A DNA stretch of 64,000 nucleotides. Source: Ifrita kowaldi. Lineage: Eukaryota; Chordata; Aves; Passeriformes; Cinclosomatidae. The notes below the pieces were generated by a model. It had not been told where the DNA came from, ran no database searches, and was given only the letters and a program-made list of their open reading frames with translations. How positions within the stretch are numbered: the stretch's first letter is position 1; the number at the start of each line of letters is the position of its first letter. Below, one piece after another: positions 1 to 12,725 of the stretch. The stretch is from assembly GCA_013398055.1 (NCBI GenBank), contig VZRS01002397.1, positions 310,001 through 374,000 on the forward strand, in the 5' to 3' direction. A program made the translations under genes and the position numbers.

Positions 1-1586
1 GCAGGCACATCTACCCTGACAAAGGTTTTTAATATTTAAAATCATGCAGATTATCTATTCAGCCCTCAGAAAACTCATTGTGATTAATTCAGTATCTCAG
101 TTTCAGGCACTTCAACTTCTGACACCTTTCTTCAGGCTACAGAGAGCTTTATTAATTGTACTAAAAATCCTGTGCAAATATTTTTAAAATATTATTTAGT
201 ACTCAGTAAAATTTTTTATATGAGTATGTTACCATCTATCAATGTTGTCATGAGTCTCTAGACCTCAGAAGAGTTTTTTTACTCTGCTTTTAAAACACAG
301 TTTTATTCTAAGAGCCTCTGTTTATGCACATTTATCAGTCATTTCTACTCAGAAATGCTTATATCATATCTGAGTTCAGGAATTCAGCTGCATTTAAATT
401 ATAGATGGATGGGCAACACATAAATTTCAGTTCTTTGACAACTTAATGAGCATATCTCTTGGCAAGATGAGGCCATCTGAACATCCCAAATCATCTGTCA
501 CATTTGTCTCCAAACTTTTGGGCTGTAGTCTACTGTCAGCAATTACAGCTGACCACCACACTGTCTCATCGACCTTTAACTGAAAAAACAATTATTTGCT
601 TGCCTAGAGAGGCATCTTACCATGGCCTTGTCAAGTAAAAGGGGTAAATTCTGATTTATAATGAGTTTCAGAAACTTAGAAACATTACATAACTAAATCT
701 CTCATCCTTCAAGTAAGTTACTTGGTTCACCGTTTAAGTCAATTGGCAAACTATGCAGAAAAAAAGTTTTTAGCGCACAGTTCCAAGCTGACCCCTAATC
801 TGGTTACCTCATTTTTGAAAGACTACCTACTGTTGGCCCTAATCTTAAAGAGTGGTCAGGAAACAGAACTTTAAATAATATTTTCAGTTTCTCAAGAAGG
901 AAAAGTCTGAGCTGTGTAAGTTGAAATTTCCTGCAGAAGACCATAACTTGGCAAAACAAGTTAAATAAAACATTTCTGATCAATTTTACCACCTATACAC
1001 CAACAACATTAATAGAACCTATACTTAAGGGTGCTGCATTCCCTTGGGAATTGATTCACCACTGTCTTAAACTGGAAGCCCAAAATGTCCTTGAGTTGTT
1101 GAAAATTAGTAGATAGCTGAAAACTTGGCTTACACGAATCACCCAAGGTCACCTATGCACTGATTTTAGTGGCAAAGCTGCAATGAGAACCTGGAAGTTA
1201 CTGGCTTTCATCCTAATGGTCACTTCACCAAACCAAGATACCACCATTATGGAAGACAATGATAATAAAACACGGCAGTGCTCTCAAATTGCACTAAAAC
1301 TGCACTTTCACTGTTCTGAAAAGCTATCATTCAGTCTGAAAGTTATCAGAATTGCTGGACCAACATGCTCCAAATGTGTAGTGTCACAAAGAATGTAGTT
1401 TTACTTAGTAGAGTAATATTACAAAAAGAGCAAGAAAAATAATATGGAAACAGTACAGAAAATCCTGTTAAAATGTTAAAAAGAAAAGAATAGTTAATAA
1501 TGGATACTGTGCAGTCATTCTTCAAGCTCCTACTGAACTCAGATGTAATACTAGCTACAAGACTTTGAGAACTCTGAGATGACGGT

Positions 1587-1668
1587 TCATAGAATCATAG
1601 AATAGTTCGGAGTTGGAAGGGATGCCTCAAAGGTCATCTAGTCCAACTCTCCAGCCATGGGGGGGGCA
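1587..1668 (-). repeat. CR1 LINE 3'-end fragment
   Basis: The stretch opens with a doubled ATAGAATC-type octamer, then 'gttggaagggatgcc' and 'aggtcatctagtccaac'. This is the reverse complement of the 3' untranslated tail and terminal microsatellite of avian CR1 retrotransposons. Only about 80 bases are recognisable before an eight-base G run at 1659-1666, so the copy is heavily 5'-truncated, as is usual for CR1. The extent on the right is approximate. Confidence 0.85.
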
Positions 1669-1879
1669 GTTATTCAGACCTCATAAGTGTTGGAATCCCT
1701 CGGTATCCCTTCCTTTCCTTTTCCCACGGGCTAGCACAACATCACTGATAAGCAGAACCTCTAATAGACAACCTGTTCCTGTCTGGGCAACCCTCACTGC
1801 TGGTTCTTGTCATCCTCCTGGCAAGGCAGCTGCTCAGCGCTTCCTTGTGCCTCCCCGTCTCTGACTGATATAATTTCCA

Positions 1880-2600
1880 TTTCTTGTTGTTGTCCTCTCC
1901 ATTTTTCTCAGAGTCTGCCATCTTCTGGAATATCAATCCACATCTTCCCACGTTATTCCAAGGACACTCATCCAAATTTGTTCTTTCTGCCAGCTTCCTG
2001 TCAGCTATTCTCACCTCCCATCACCCTTTCCAATAACTAGTTCTGACTCTCAACATCTCCTCTATGTTTTATCACCTTCTTCTGTCCTCTCTCTGCTCAC
2101 CTAACCCTTCTGACATCATGCAGTCTCTTCCTTAATTTGTAAAGAAAAAGAAAGGGGATGGTGGTCTGTATCCCCCTTATTTTGGTAACCATTCTGCCAT
2201 TTTATTCTACCTCTCCCTTTTAAGTTCACAAACTAATCACTACCTGGAGTCAATGTTCTTGGCTTTCACCATCTGTTTCCATTGAACCTTACTTTCAACA
2301 TGACCTCTAATTACCTCTTTCTTACTAATGCTGTGAATCAGTAGTCATTTTCAGTTCCTCCCTCAGCTTCAATGTGACTTCATTCTGCTCCTCTTGGCCT
2401 ATCATCTTTTTCTCTTTATCAAGAGATTCCAATCTGCTCATGTTGACAGACTACCACTGACAATTATCACTGACAATTACATTTTCAGGGAACAGCCTTT
2501 GTACTTTCTCCCAAGCTGCTCTTCTCTTCTGAGAATCCACCCCCTTGTTATTTTTCAATTCTTTTAAAACTTTACTTTTCAATCATTTCTCTTGCTCCCA
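1880..2600. other. Pyrimidine-rich intergenic block
   Basis: The plus strand is strongly enriched in C and T over some 700 bases, with many short CTCTTC, TTTCTC and CCTCTC words but no fixed repeat unit. Around 2454-2480 a 13-base word (cactgacaattat) is tandemly doubled. I recognise no gene. It may be an old, diverged repeat. A similar block lies at 40960-42240. Confidence 0.5.
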
Positions 2601-2614
2601 AAAAAAAAAAAAAA

Positions 2615-2641
2615 NNNNNNNNNNNNNNNNNNNNNNNNNNN
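2615..2641. other. Assembly gap inside a poly-A run
   Basis: Twenty-seven N bases are flanked by A runs on both sides (2600-2614 and 2642-2653). The gap probably reflects a homopolymer that could not be read or sized. The true length is unknown. Confidence 0.95.
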
Positions 2642-2653
2642 AAAAAAAAAAAA

Positions 2654-5600
2654 GCTGAATATGCTGGGATTGCCTTGCTCATTGAATTTACCAGCACTGC
2701 CTCAAAACAAACTTAACAGCACTGGCTCATAATTTCTTCAAATCCCACTTGTCTGTATCCTTCTTGTGTTATCTTTTAATTATTTACTTTCAGAGAGAGG
2801 CTTTTTCACAGAACCTAACATAAAGGGGTAATTTTCCATAAAGAGACTATCAAGCACCATGGTTATATAAATACAAATTACAACAGGACTTTCAATTTCA
2901 GTGCTATAAGAGCATAGTATGAAGACCTTGATATAAAGAAAACAGAACTATAAAGTTTAAGAATGTGAACTGGGCCTTAAAAACTCATTTCTCAGACATC
3001 CTGGCCATATATGAGTGTAATGTATACATCAATTGCATGGCATACATCCACTGTCTTTAGAAATTAATGTTTACACATAGAATCCTGTCTTCACTGTAAG
3101 CTATAGACATTTTATTACTAATTTCAGTATGGTCAAGGCTTTTCCATCTGAATCTTATCATACACATTTTTTCAGTATTTGCAAAGAAGAAGACAGGTAG
3201 AATATATGTAATGATAACATTTTGTAGTTATATTCAGTGACTAGAAATTATCTTGACAGCTTCGTTTCTAATTCTGTATTAGGTTTGAATGCTAAGTTTG
3301 ACAATACCCAGGTTCCAAAGCCAATATTTAAAGGATCACATACATGACTTAGGAAAACACTGCTTGTTTCTTTCTTTGTGGTAGCTGTTTTTACAAGGTC
3401 TCTTCTGAAATTTAAATGAATAAATTATTTATCAGCCAGCACTTGTCCTTAGAAGGCATGACTTAGATGTCAATACCAGCCAGAACACTCACATTTGCCA
3501 AACCTGTCTTGCATGAAATGGAATGAGGATATTTACATAAGGAAAATGCCAAAGCAGAAAATTAACCCTTACAGGGCTTTCATATATTCACATATTGTAA
3601 CAAGCATTATCATATCAAATGTTTATTTAACTGATAAAAAAGGATCATAATATTCCCACTGAAAGTGTGTTTGCCAGTTAGACTGGTGGTCTTCCTGCTT
3701 GGGAGGGAGCAATTGGCTTTTCTGTGATACTGCCTTTTAGTTGGTATGCCAAGAAGAAAATTCAACATGAAATTTTAATGCAAAACTTACAAAACTGATT
3801 TGCTTTCTCTGATACAAAAGGATACAGCAAATCTCAGTTTTTGTGACAATGTGTTTCTGAGAGGAAGGTCATCTCTATAGAAGTGCCTCCACAAACAATG
3901 GTGTCTGCCTTTCTGTGGGTGTACAGGGGAAAGGGAGACTGAATGCTGACAAAGGACACCGTGTGAGCCTCTTGTGTGCACTTATGCTAACTGTGCCAAA
4001 GTACAGCAGTGTCTGACAGATGTGGTAAAACTATGAGAGGCTTCCACGCCTATCTGCACTCTTACAAAAAGGCCTCACACCAAGACTGGGCTGAAAAGGA
4101 TTTGCTCAACATACGCCTTCCCTTTACATGCATTTCTTTCCACCTTTTAAGAACGGAAACTACTCACAGAAAACACTGAAAGAAAAGTTTCAGACATTTG
4201 ACTGTGACCAAATGATCCATCTGAAGCAGATCCCTAGGCTGATGAGCTTAGTGAATGTTACTACCATGCCAGGTGGCTGGTGCAGGAACCAGCCCATAAT
4301 GTGTACTGCTTCCAGTCCGCCCCTATCTAAAACAGGGGGACAGAAGGACTCAGCGTTACACTCCACCTTACTGCAGATGCCCTTACCACTACTTAGGAAC
4401 TTAGAAGGAAGTTTACAAATTAGTCCAAAAGCATTATTTACAACTATTAACATAAGAAGCTATTACTAAATGTCCCTCACCTTCCTTGCATCTGATTTTA
4501 TCCTCACTTATCATACTCGAGTGTGATACCTTGTGCTCTTCCAGGGCTTGAGCTGTCCCTACTTGGTATCAACTACACTACATTATTTTGGAGAGTTTGA
4601 GAAATGCATCTATGTGCATACAGATTCCCTCTTGAAAACCATTGAAAGATTGCTTTTGCACATACACTATGACAGAGATGACATTTACAGTCCTGTTACG
4701 TCATGCTCTCACTGAGAACTAGTCAAGTAAAAACATAAACATTGATAAAAATTACCAAGATCTTGTAGTCTTTATTAAGACGAGTTTCCACAAAACAGAG
4801 GGAAAATTTTCCTAGAGTAGGGATTGCAGGAACCAAGCCAAACTTACAAGGATTAGGTTTCAAATGGTAAGATACTTTCTCTTTTTGTTTTTTCGCTTCA
4901 TGCCCATCTTCTAGAGCTATGACTGAATATGTTAATCAAAATCCTATAGAACTGTACTCATTTTTGTGTGTTTACTTTTCATTTACATAATTATGTTACA
5001 AAAGGAGCATCTCTCCTTTGTGCTAGATGCCTTACAATGTAATTTAAAGCCAAAATATCCTATTCCAGCAGTCCCACCACTATTGATTCCATAGCCCAGT
5101 CATTACCATAAATTATTATACAGGAGCTAAATATACATTTCCAGTCTCGTGATGTCCAAACAGTCCTTCAGTCAAAGAAATCAAATGTTCCCTGTGGTGT
5201 GTCCTAAGAATCTGCATTTCGTGTTTTGGAACAAACAGGAGGAACATCCAAAGCTTAAAGGCCTTCACAGAAAAATCACGAAACACGTAATTGTAGAGTG
5301 CCTTAATTTCAAAAATAGGATTTGTGTGTTTGAAACACAGGAAATGCTTATGGAAATGAGCGAGCACAAACAGTGATACATATCTGCATAATCAGTGCAA
5401 AGCTATATACACATTTTACTATTAGATATTTTAAAGAATATACAGACTTGATTAAGGATGAAATCAAATGCTCAACTGGCAATGGGTGGGATGGAATAGA
5501 GCAACTGAGATGGCATGCATTTTCAAAACAGCAACAACAACAACAAAAACCAAACCAAACCAAACCAAACTCCAAACAAAATCAATAATTAAACAGGTCT

Positions 5601-8600
5601 TCTCAGTCACTTCTGAGGGGGCCAAGAGAGCATGAAATCCCAAGCATCTTACGATAAACATTTACCTCTTGGCCTCTGTTTATTCTTCAACTTCTGTTTT
5701 GAGGAGACAAGCACCTATCACTTGTCTGTAGCCTATGAATGTTGTCTAGGAATTTCTGACCTCTGCTAATGCTGAATTTCTCCCATGAGTACTCAGAGCA
5801 CGTGCAACCAAAGCCCTACTTAAACTCAACATGGAGTGGGTTGCAGGCCTATGGTAGGCCAGTTCTACAGAAGATGGTTTCACTGTGGGACAACAGCAGG
5901 ATTTTAAATGGCTCTTAAACAGGGATGAATACTTTTTTACACCCTTCCCCCTTCTGCCTAGAATAGTCATTGAGTATCTGTGCCACCCTTTTACACTATC
6001 TCAAGAACCTGATCCACCAAGATTATTATAGTGCAAAACTTTCTATTATTAGCAATTTCTTCATTTTGCATAAGAATTTTAGCATGTCTGAGCTTGATGG
6101 TTATAGAATGAAAATAAATACACATCTTTAACCAGACTGCTCTTTAACAAAGGTGAAGTAAACTTCTTGTGAAGTAGCACAGAATGATTTTGAATAATCT
6201 CTGGAGACAGTAATTTGCCTAATATTTGGAGAAGTTTTGTTCCTAATGCAGAGTTTGAAGCTGATATCAGATAAATTCTGGTTTTATATCTCTTGTGCTT
6301 ATTACACACAAAGCATAGTACAAAAACCGTGATACAAAGAAGTCTCTCATTGGGCAGCATCAGCCAACTGTCTGAAGACATTGTTCTTCGAGTACATAAA
6401 ATCAATAAGTACAGAAAATGTAAATAATTATTTTGTCATCTAAATTTTATGAAACATGTGGATGACTGTAATTACTTCATTTCGAATGTCTGAAGATAGT
6501 TGTTACTTATTTCCTTTTTAGACTACTAAAAAAATCTAACATTTGCTGTGACACTGCTTTGTTTATCATATAGTTATATAATTACACACTTCAGTTGAAT
6601 AAAAACACCACCAAAACAGTTTACTACTTATAATGAGCAACTCTTAAAGTTCCCCCTTCCTTTTCCACACTGGCTGGTTAAGGACTTTATCCATTTAAAC
6701 AGACAGCTTCATCATACATTTTTCTAAATGTAAAGTATGAACTATTTTCAGCCCACTCGCATGAAGTCTCGCTGTATAATATCAAACTCTTTGATTTGCT
6801 GCATATGCATTTCAAAATGTCATCTTGTCCTGTTCTTAGTGGCCATGGCCAGAGTACACTTATGATCATTGCTGATTTAAATCACTGATTTCTTCACACT
6901 CAAAATCCCTTCAGTATACAAAAACAGAGAACTTCTATTGAATTTTAATTTTGAAGAACAGTATCTCAGACTGAGCCTTCTCTTTTCTCTGAAAAGTCAA
7001 TCAGATTAGTAGTGCGCACTCACAGAGCTCTCAATGAATATAAACCAGAAGGAAGTTGCCTGTGTGCTATGCAGAATTGCACAGGCAACTCTCAGTTGTA
7101 TGTGGGTGTGTAACCCAGGTTGCAGATCAGCAGTGCTATGCTAAAACAAAGCAGAAAAAAAAGGAAAAACACCCACCATTCTTCTTTGAATTTCTGATCT
7201 CACTTTTTACTCGAGTTTAACTTCATTCCTTGATAAATGTAATACACATTGGAAGTTGTTATCTAATGTGGATATGCTTTGTATAACCGATGTGTTAGCT
7301 TCATGTGGGTAAATCTACTCCATTGCTAGTTTTAATAATTAAGAACTGACTGTGTAACTGTGCAACCATGAAAGAGCCCAGCAGCCCATAGGTTTATTCA
7401 GTATTTGCTAAAAACCAATTACTTGTCTAAATACCTCCCTAACTCACCCCAAAAATCATCAGAGTTCTCTTTAATATTATTTTTTTAAACCCATGAGTGA
7501 TACCAACCTGCTGCAATACTGGATTCCTATTAATAGAAATAAAATGTTGAGATGCTTGAAAGTCAAAGCAAAAGCAAAACAAGTGAACAAACACAATGCA
7601 CTTAAAAGCAGACAGACAGAGTGGACTCCTCTGCCCCCAAGGCCTAGAGACTGACAGAAAGCCATTTCATAATAAGATTTTGTAGCTGCACCAAAAATCT
7701 TGGCTTAATTGGCTAACTGTACATTTTATTTATTTAGGGGGTCATTAACACCGAATATGCTTTTAAAATACAGTATGCTCTTGGGCAATGCAACAAAAAC
7801 AGTGGTCTCCTTGTGAACAATTTGTGAGAGGGAAAGTTGTTTCCTGCTGCCCCCTCCCCAATCTCATTTTTCTCTGCATAATATAAGCAGCATCTACTTC
7901 ATGAGCAAAGCCAAAAGACAGAGATACCCAATGTGCTATCCAAGTGCCCTAAGATCCACGAACTACAAAGGCAGCTGGAAGGAACTGGCAGTCCCTCTCC
8001 ATCCTCAGGAAGGGAACCCAGACACTGACAAACCCTGGAAGTTGCTGCAGGAGCTTATCTGCTGGGGAGGATGAATGGCTGAGACACTTCTGAAGGAGCT
8101 AGAGAAATACAATACTCAGCATATGAAACATTTACTCTTGTAGAAGGATTGATGAAGAGGCTGCCAAAGGGCTGGTGGGATAACAGAGGGCAGGAAAGGA
8201 ACAGGGGTAGACAGCCTTTTCTTCAGGGAATCTGTTCTTTCTTTTTTCTCTCATCAGAAAATTAAAACTATTAACTTCACATTACCCACGAGCATGAAAG
8301 ATCAATGCAGATATAAAATACTGTGATATTCTTTGCTATTCTGAAAACAAAGGACTAACCTACCAGCCCTGTATTTATTCTAGCTTTGGCAACAGCTTAA
8401 CTCCTGTACTAAAATGAAAGCAAAAGGCTTTTCATACTGTGACACAACAGTGTACTGAATTGGAATGAACCTTCTTGCTACTTTGAATTCATACCTTAAT
8501 ACATTAGTTTTGATATGCTGACTAGGATCAAAATGACACTGATGACAAAAAGTGCAAGCACTGCTTTAATTCATGTATACATACAGTTCTTGCAGGCATC

Positions 8601-11100
8601 TCTCTCAACTACTTGACATCCTGTACCAGTGTGTTCCACTCAGTAAAAACTTAGCATAAAATGTTACTCTATACGTTGGCTTTTAATTTCACTGAACATC
8701 CCCTTGTCCTTTTAACGCTGGAGAAAAATAAAATTAAATACTTCTGTCACAAGACTTCTTACTGGCACAATTCTAAAAATTCACTTAATAAGAAGTACCT
8801 GCCCTTTCTCAGGAAGCAATACAGTATTGTCATATAGCCAAAGGAATTATATTCATATCAAAAGAAAAACATTTATCAAAATATTTGCTTTCAGACTTGT
8901 TTACTGTTTATTATTTTAATTTACATTGGTTGCTGCTTGCAAAACTTCCAGGGAAATAATTTTAAATTTTTTTTTTCTTTTCCCACTGCATAGTAAATAC
9001 AGCCTTCTTAGTATTTCAGAAGAATAGTACTATAGAAATGCTAGAGCCTGCTTCTGCTCCAAATGAAGTCAATGAGAAAACACCAACTGACTTTACTAAG
9101 AGTTAGGTCAGGCCCCAGATTTGCAGCTTTTGAAATTTCATAGGTGAAAATTTTCTGGCTCATCCTCAGAACTGACTATTTCTACAACTATAACACTATT
9201 TACAACTTTATTTATATGTATTTCTTTATTACAATATGTAATATCAATGTTCCTTGTAAAGGTTACTATTTTAACGAAATTAGACTGAAGTTATTGCCAA
9301 TCAACCTTTTAATAAACTTAAGTGGGATGATTTTCAGAATTTTTCTCAACATACGATTCAGTTTTTATTCACTCTTGCTATTTTTGACAATTGCTTAACT
9401 ACCTTAATTTCAAAGCCTTTTTCAGTGTAATAAAAATGTCCTTTTGGTAGAATTTTATTGGTCCCATTTCAGATTACGTTCTGAAACATTCCTATACTGA
9501 TGAGGACTCATTATTTTAGCAATTTTTCTGTTTCAACACAGTATATAAAGCCATGCCTCTCAACCAATCAACCTCAGTATAAAAGTGTAAGTGAGGTCAA
9601 ACAGATTGCTCACCAAATCTTTGATCAAGTTGTCTGATCACATATAGACACAAGTGTCGGAATTGTTGCATATGTTGTATAATGTTATCATACAAATTTA
9701 AGCATTTCCATTATTGACTGCTGCTCGTGTACGTATACATTAACTTGCTGGTCATAAAACTACAACAAAGGACAAGATATACCAATACTGAATTAAGACC
9801 TCTAGTCTTGTCTCTCCCAAAATTAAGAAAAATCTGTGTTCTTTATGACTGACCAACTCATGATTTTGTGCTTCAGACACAGACATTTCCCAAAATTAAA
9901 CCGTGAAGTTAATGTCAAATACTGTGTTGTAACTTCAAATATAACTGACATATTAGAACAGATAGATGGGTAATTATGATAAACTACACAATAGTGCTAC
10001 TGCAGATAATATCATTTATCAATCCTGTGGTCCCCATCATTCATGCATTTACAGTTTGGGAATACAGTGACTGCAAAGGATAATAATTCATAATGGCTAC
10101 ATTCTCAGTACTTCATGCTAGCTCACTAGACAAAATAAAAAAGGTTAATTGTATAACTGGAAAAATGTAAAATTTTATTCCAAGAAAATTAACAAGCTAC
10201 ACAGGTAAATTTTGGCAAATGCAACTTTATATTGAAATCCACACATCTGTATCTTAAAGAAGGAAAGACTCACAGACTCTAATGTATTTCTAAAATACTA
10301 AGAAATCATATTATATGCTTTCACAAGTTAAAACTTAAATAATTTAAAACAACCAATACACCAAAATGTGCAGAAAATATAAACAAGACTGTGCCTTCAG
10401 TAGAATAAATGCTTCACAAATTGTGCAAGATATCATACTAAGGCTGCGGTCTCCCCATGACAGCTGTCTTAAAATATAAACATACATCAACTGCCTGTGT
10501 TTCTCAGAACAAACTAGAAAGGGCGGCACACCTAGAAAAAAATCATATAATCCCAGTGATGTGCATATTGATTTTGGGAACCATTGGAGTAAAAAGGAAA
10601 AAAGAGGACTAAGTGATCTTTCATGCACTCCCAAATGACTGACCAGAGTTATTGATTCAATTTTCCTTGCTTATTTGCTTCAATGCTAAACAAAATGGAA
10701 GATACTAGATAACCCTTTAAGGCAACATGTGTTTATTCTGTATAATTATAACTGTTCAATTATGACTGGATATTATCATTAACGTTGCCTAACAGACTGA
10801 TATCTAGCTTTTTAAAAAATATAAATAAGAGTCTATTAAACTTTATACCAAATCAGCAAAAAACACAGAATACAGTTAAATGTTAGTAATTTCACTGTTA
10901 AGGAAAATGGTAATTAGAAAGAGTAATATATTTGGAGAAAGAAAAATTAAAGTCAAAATCTGAACAAAAATACTGCTTTGGAATGCTCCCCAAAACTTAC
11001 TCACAAGGCAAACAGATTTGTAAGTGTGATAATCCAATAATGCATGGCACATCTTTAATCAGTTACAGTACTTGAGTCCCCAGTTTTCAGTCTTTGCAAA
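2654..11100. other. AT-rich intergenic sequence, no gene recognised
   Basis: No open frame in this stretch is longer than 108 codons, and none resembles a known protein. The interval lies downstream of GPR85. Its right-hand end may contain GPR85 3' UTR: minus-strand AATAAA signals occur at 11183-11188, 10732-10737 and 10174-10179, and I cannot say which one is used. I see no RNA gene here. Confidence 0.5.
5531..5580 (+). repeat. (CAA)n and (CCAAA)n simple repeat
   Basis: A short run of CAA triplets passes into four CCAAA pentamers and ends in CAAA-like units. It looks like an ordinary slippage-generated microsatellite. The short open frames crossing it on both strands are artefacts of its low complexity. 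Confidence 0.9.
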
Positions 11101-11550
11101 ATAATAATTGTATGAAATGTTTTAAAGGTCTTCAGATGTCTAAAATTAGTTTTATCAACACATTAACCTCATATCAACTTAATTTATTAAGATGTCCAAT
11201 GCTAATCTTTTTGATGTTCTTATTTTATGTAGTGATATACACAGCATTTAGCACTGATACTTAGCACCTGCTACTTTCATAATCTAGATTTCAACCACAT
11301 AAAGGAATTCAGGGCAGTAGTTCAGTCCTTTGTTCTTAATTACAAACCTTCAGCAGTGGTCAGCAGGAACACGTTTAGGTTTAAAACAGGATTAGAGGTG
11401 AGCTATTGCAAAGACTGCAGAATGTTGCCCAAATCCTTACAGCTGCTGACATCCCGTTCTTGATTTTCTCCTCAAGACATGGCTACAGGCCACAATTGCT
11501 TAGCAGAGAATGGTAGTGTTTCACAAGGCTAAAGATTTACAGATGCTCCC

Positions 11551-12663
11551 TCATATAACACAGTAAGGTTCCCTTGGTAACCTGGATTTTCTGCAGTAAA
11601 GAAGGGTTGTGCTGAAACAGCGCCTCAGCTCCCTGTTGGAGAAAATGCAGACAAAAGGATTGATTCCAGCTTGGGCAAAACTCATCCAGACAGCGGCCGT
11701 TAGAAATCCCCCAGGTACTACAGGCCCTCTTGCAAAAACTCTCCAGTAACAGGCTACCAAATAGGGACCCCACAAGGTCAGAAAGAGGAATGTCATGATG
11801 TAGAACATTCTGCTGATTCTCTTCTCCATTTTGAATTCATCTAAAACCAGTAGCCTCCTCCTGCCTGTGGTGTTCGCGTTTTGCCTGATTCCCAACAAGG
11901 TTGGAGGTGTGGGACCCCTTCCGAATCCAGCCAGCCAATTAGCAGCTGCTTGACCACTCGCTCCAGGACCATGAAAAGTCCAGTTCTGGCTCACTGCTGC
12001 AACAAACTGGACTGGCTTCATTTTCCTGCGATCGTGAACAAAAAATATCAGCTTGAGGTAGACAAGCTGTGTGGCTAGGAGGATAAGGGCAAGAAGAAGC
12101 ATAAATCCCAAGGAATCATTAGCCCTGAAGGAACGATGCTGGAAAGTGCATTGGTCTTCCTCCCTAATGAATGAGTAGGTGCCCACATCTAAAACTGGGG
12201 GGAAAGCCATGGCTACAGAGAGAGTCCACACCATACAGATAACAGCCAAACAAGTCCAGAAGGTCAGTCTTTTCGTATAAAAACGGTGGTGGGCAATAGC
12301 TAAGTATCTCGTGACGCTTATGCAGAATAACATGAAAGCAGTGTGAAAGCAGGACAAAACCCCCAAAAAGGCAATCACTTTGCAAGTAAGAGTCCCATAC
12401 GTCCAAGTAGAGCCATTTTTTACCGAGGTGAAAACAAATGGGAAACAAATTGCAGATCTGAGGATATCTGAGCAGCAAAGATCCAACAGGAAGTAGTAAG
12501 GAGCTCTATGCAAGGTCTTATCTTTGACTAGCAAAATGGAGATCAGAAGGTTACCCACCACACTGACTCCTATTATGAAACCCAGTGAAGTCAGTTTCAG
12601 AAAAGCTGTTAAAGGAGAGAGATTTTGTAAAATGTTGTCAGCTGCATGGCTGTAGTTCGCCAT
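11551..12663 (-). CDS. GPR85: GPR85 / SREB2, orphan class A G-protein-coupled receptor
   Basis: The CDS is a complete 370-codon frame in one exon, from MANYSHAADN to REPYCVI, ending in TGA at 11551-11553. Length and sequence match vertebrate GPR85, one of the three 'super-conserved receptors expressed in brain'. Seven hydrophobic segments lie near residues 24-46, 58-80, 96-118, 136-156, 187-208, 287-309 and 318-341. The N-terminus has glycosylation sequons at N3 and N14. C94 and C172 are placed for the usual extracellular disulfide. The third intracellular loop (about 209-286) is long and rich in Gly, Pro and Asn. The TM3 DRY motif reads TRY (118-120), the TM6 CWxP site reads LWGP (297-300) and the NPxxY motif reads NPFVC (335-339); to my knowledge these are family traits, not damage. 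GPR85 acts in the neuronal plasma membrane and its ligand is unknown. The only upstream in-frame context is 5' UTR, and a splice acceptor lies 45 bases before the ATG. Confidence 0.98.
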   Translation of the reverse strand: MANYSHAADNILQNLSPLTAFLKLTSLGFIIGVSVVGNLLISILLVKDKTLHRAPYYFLLDLCCSDILRSAICFPFVFTSVKNGSTWTYGTLTCKVIAFLGVLSCFHTAFMLFCISVTRYLAIAHHRFYTKRLTFWTCLAVICMVWTLSVAMAFPPVLDVGTYSFIREEDQCTFQHRSFRANDSLGFMLLLALILLATQLVYLKLIFFVHDRRKMKPVQFVAAVSQNWTFHGPGASGQAAANWLAGFGRGPTPPTLLGIRQNANTTGRRRLLVLDEFKMEKRISRMFYIMTFLFLTLWGPYLVACYWRVFARGPVVPGGFLTAAVWMSFAQAGINPFVCIFSNRELRRCFSTTLLYCRKSRLPREPYCVI

Positions 12664-12725
12664 AGATGGATGGATGATATGTATATTGCCTCAGTCAAGT
12701 CTCATGATCTATATTTAAGAACAAG
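12664..12725 (-). other. GPR85: GPR85 5' UTR start of coding exon and splice acceptor
   Basis: Read on the minus strand, a pyrimidine-rich stretch (TTTTTTCCTTGTTC) is followed by AAATATAG, which would put the first exon base at 12708 and leave 45 bases of 5' UTR before the ATG. This fits the known arrangement of GPR85, where the whole CDS sits in the last exon and the earlier exons are non-coding. The exact acceptor is inferred from sequence only. Confidence 0.6.

Noticed and set aside
5348..5661. ORFs rich in Cys/Phe/Val or Gln/Lys
   Set aside because: They are products of the (CAA)n/(CCAAA)n repeat read on both strands.
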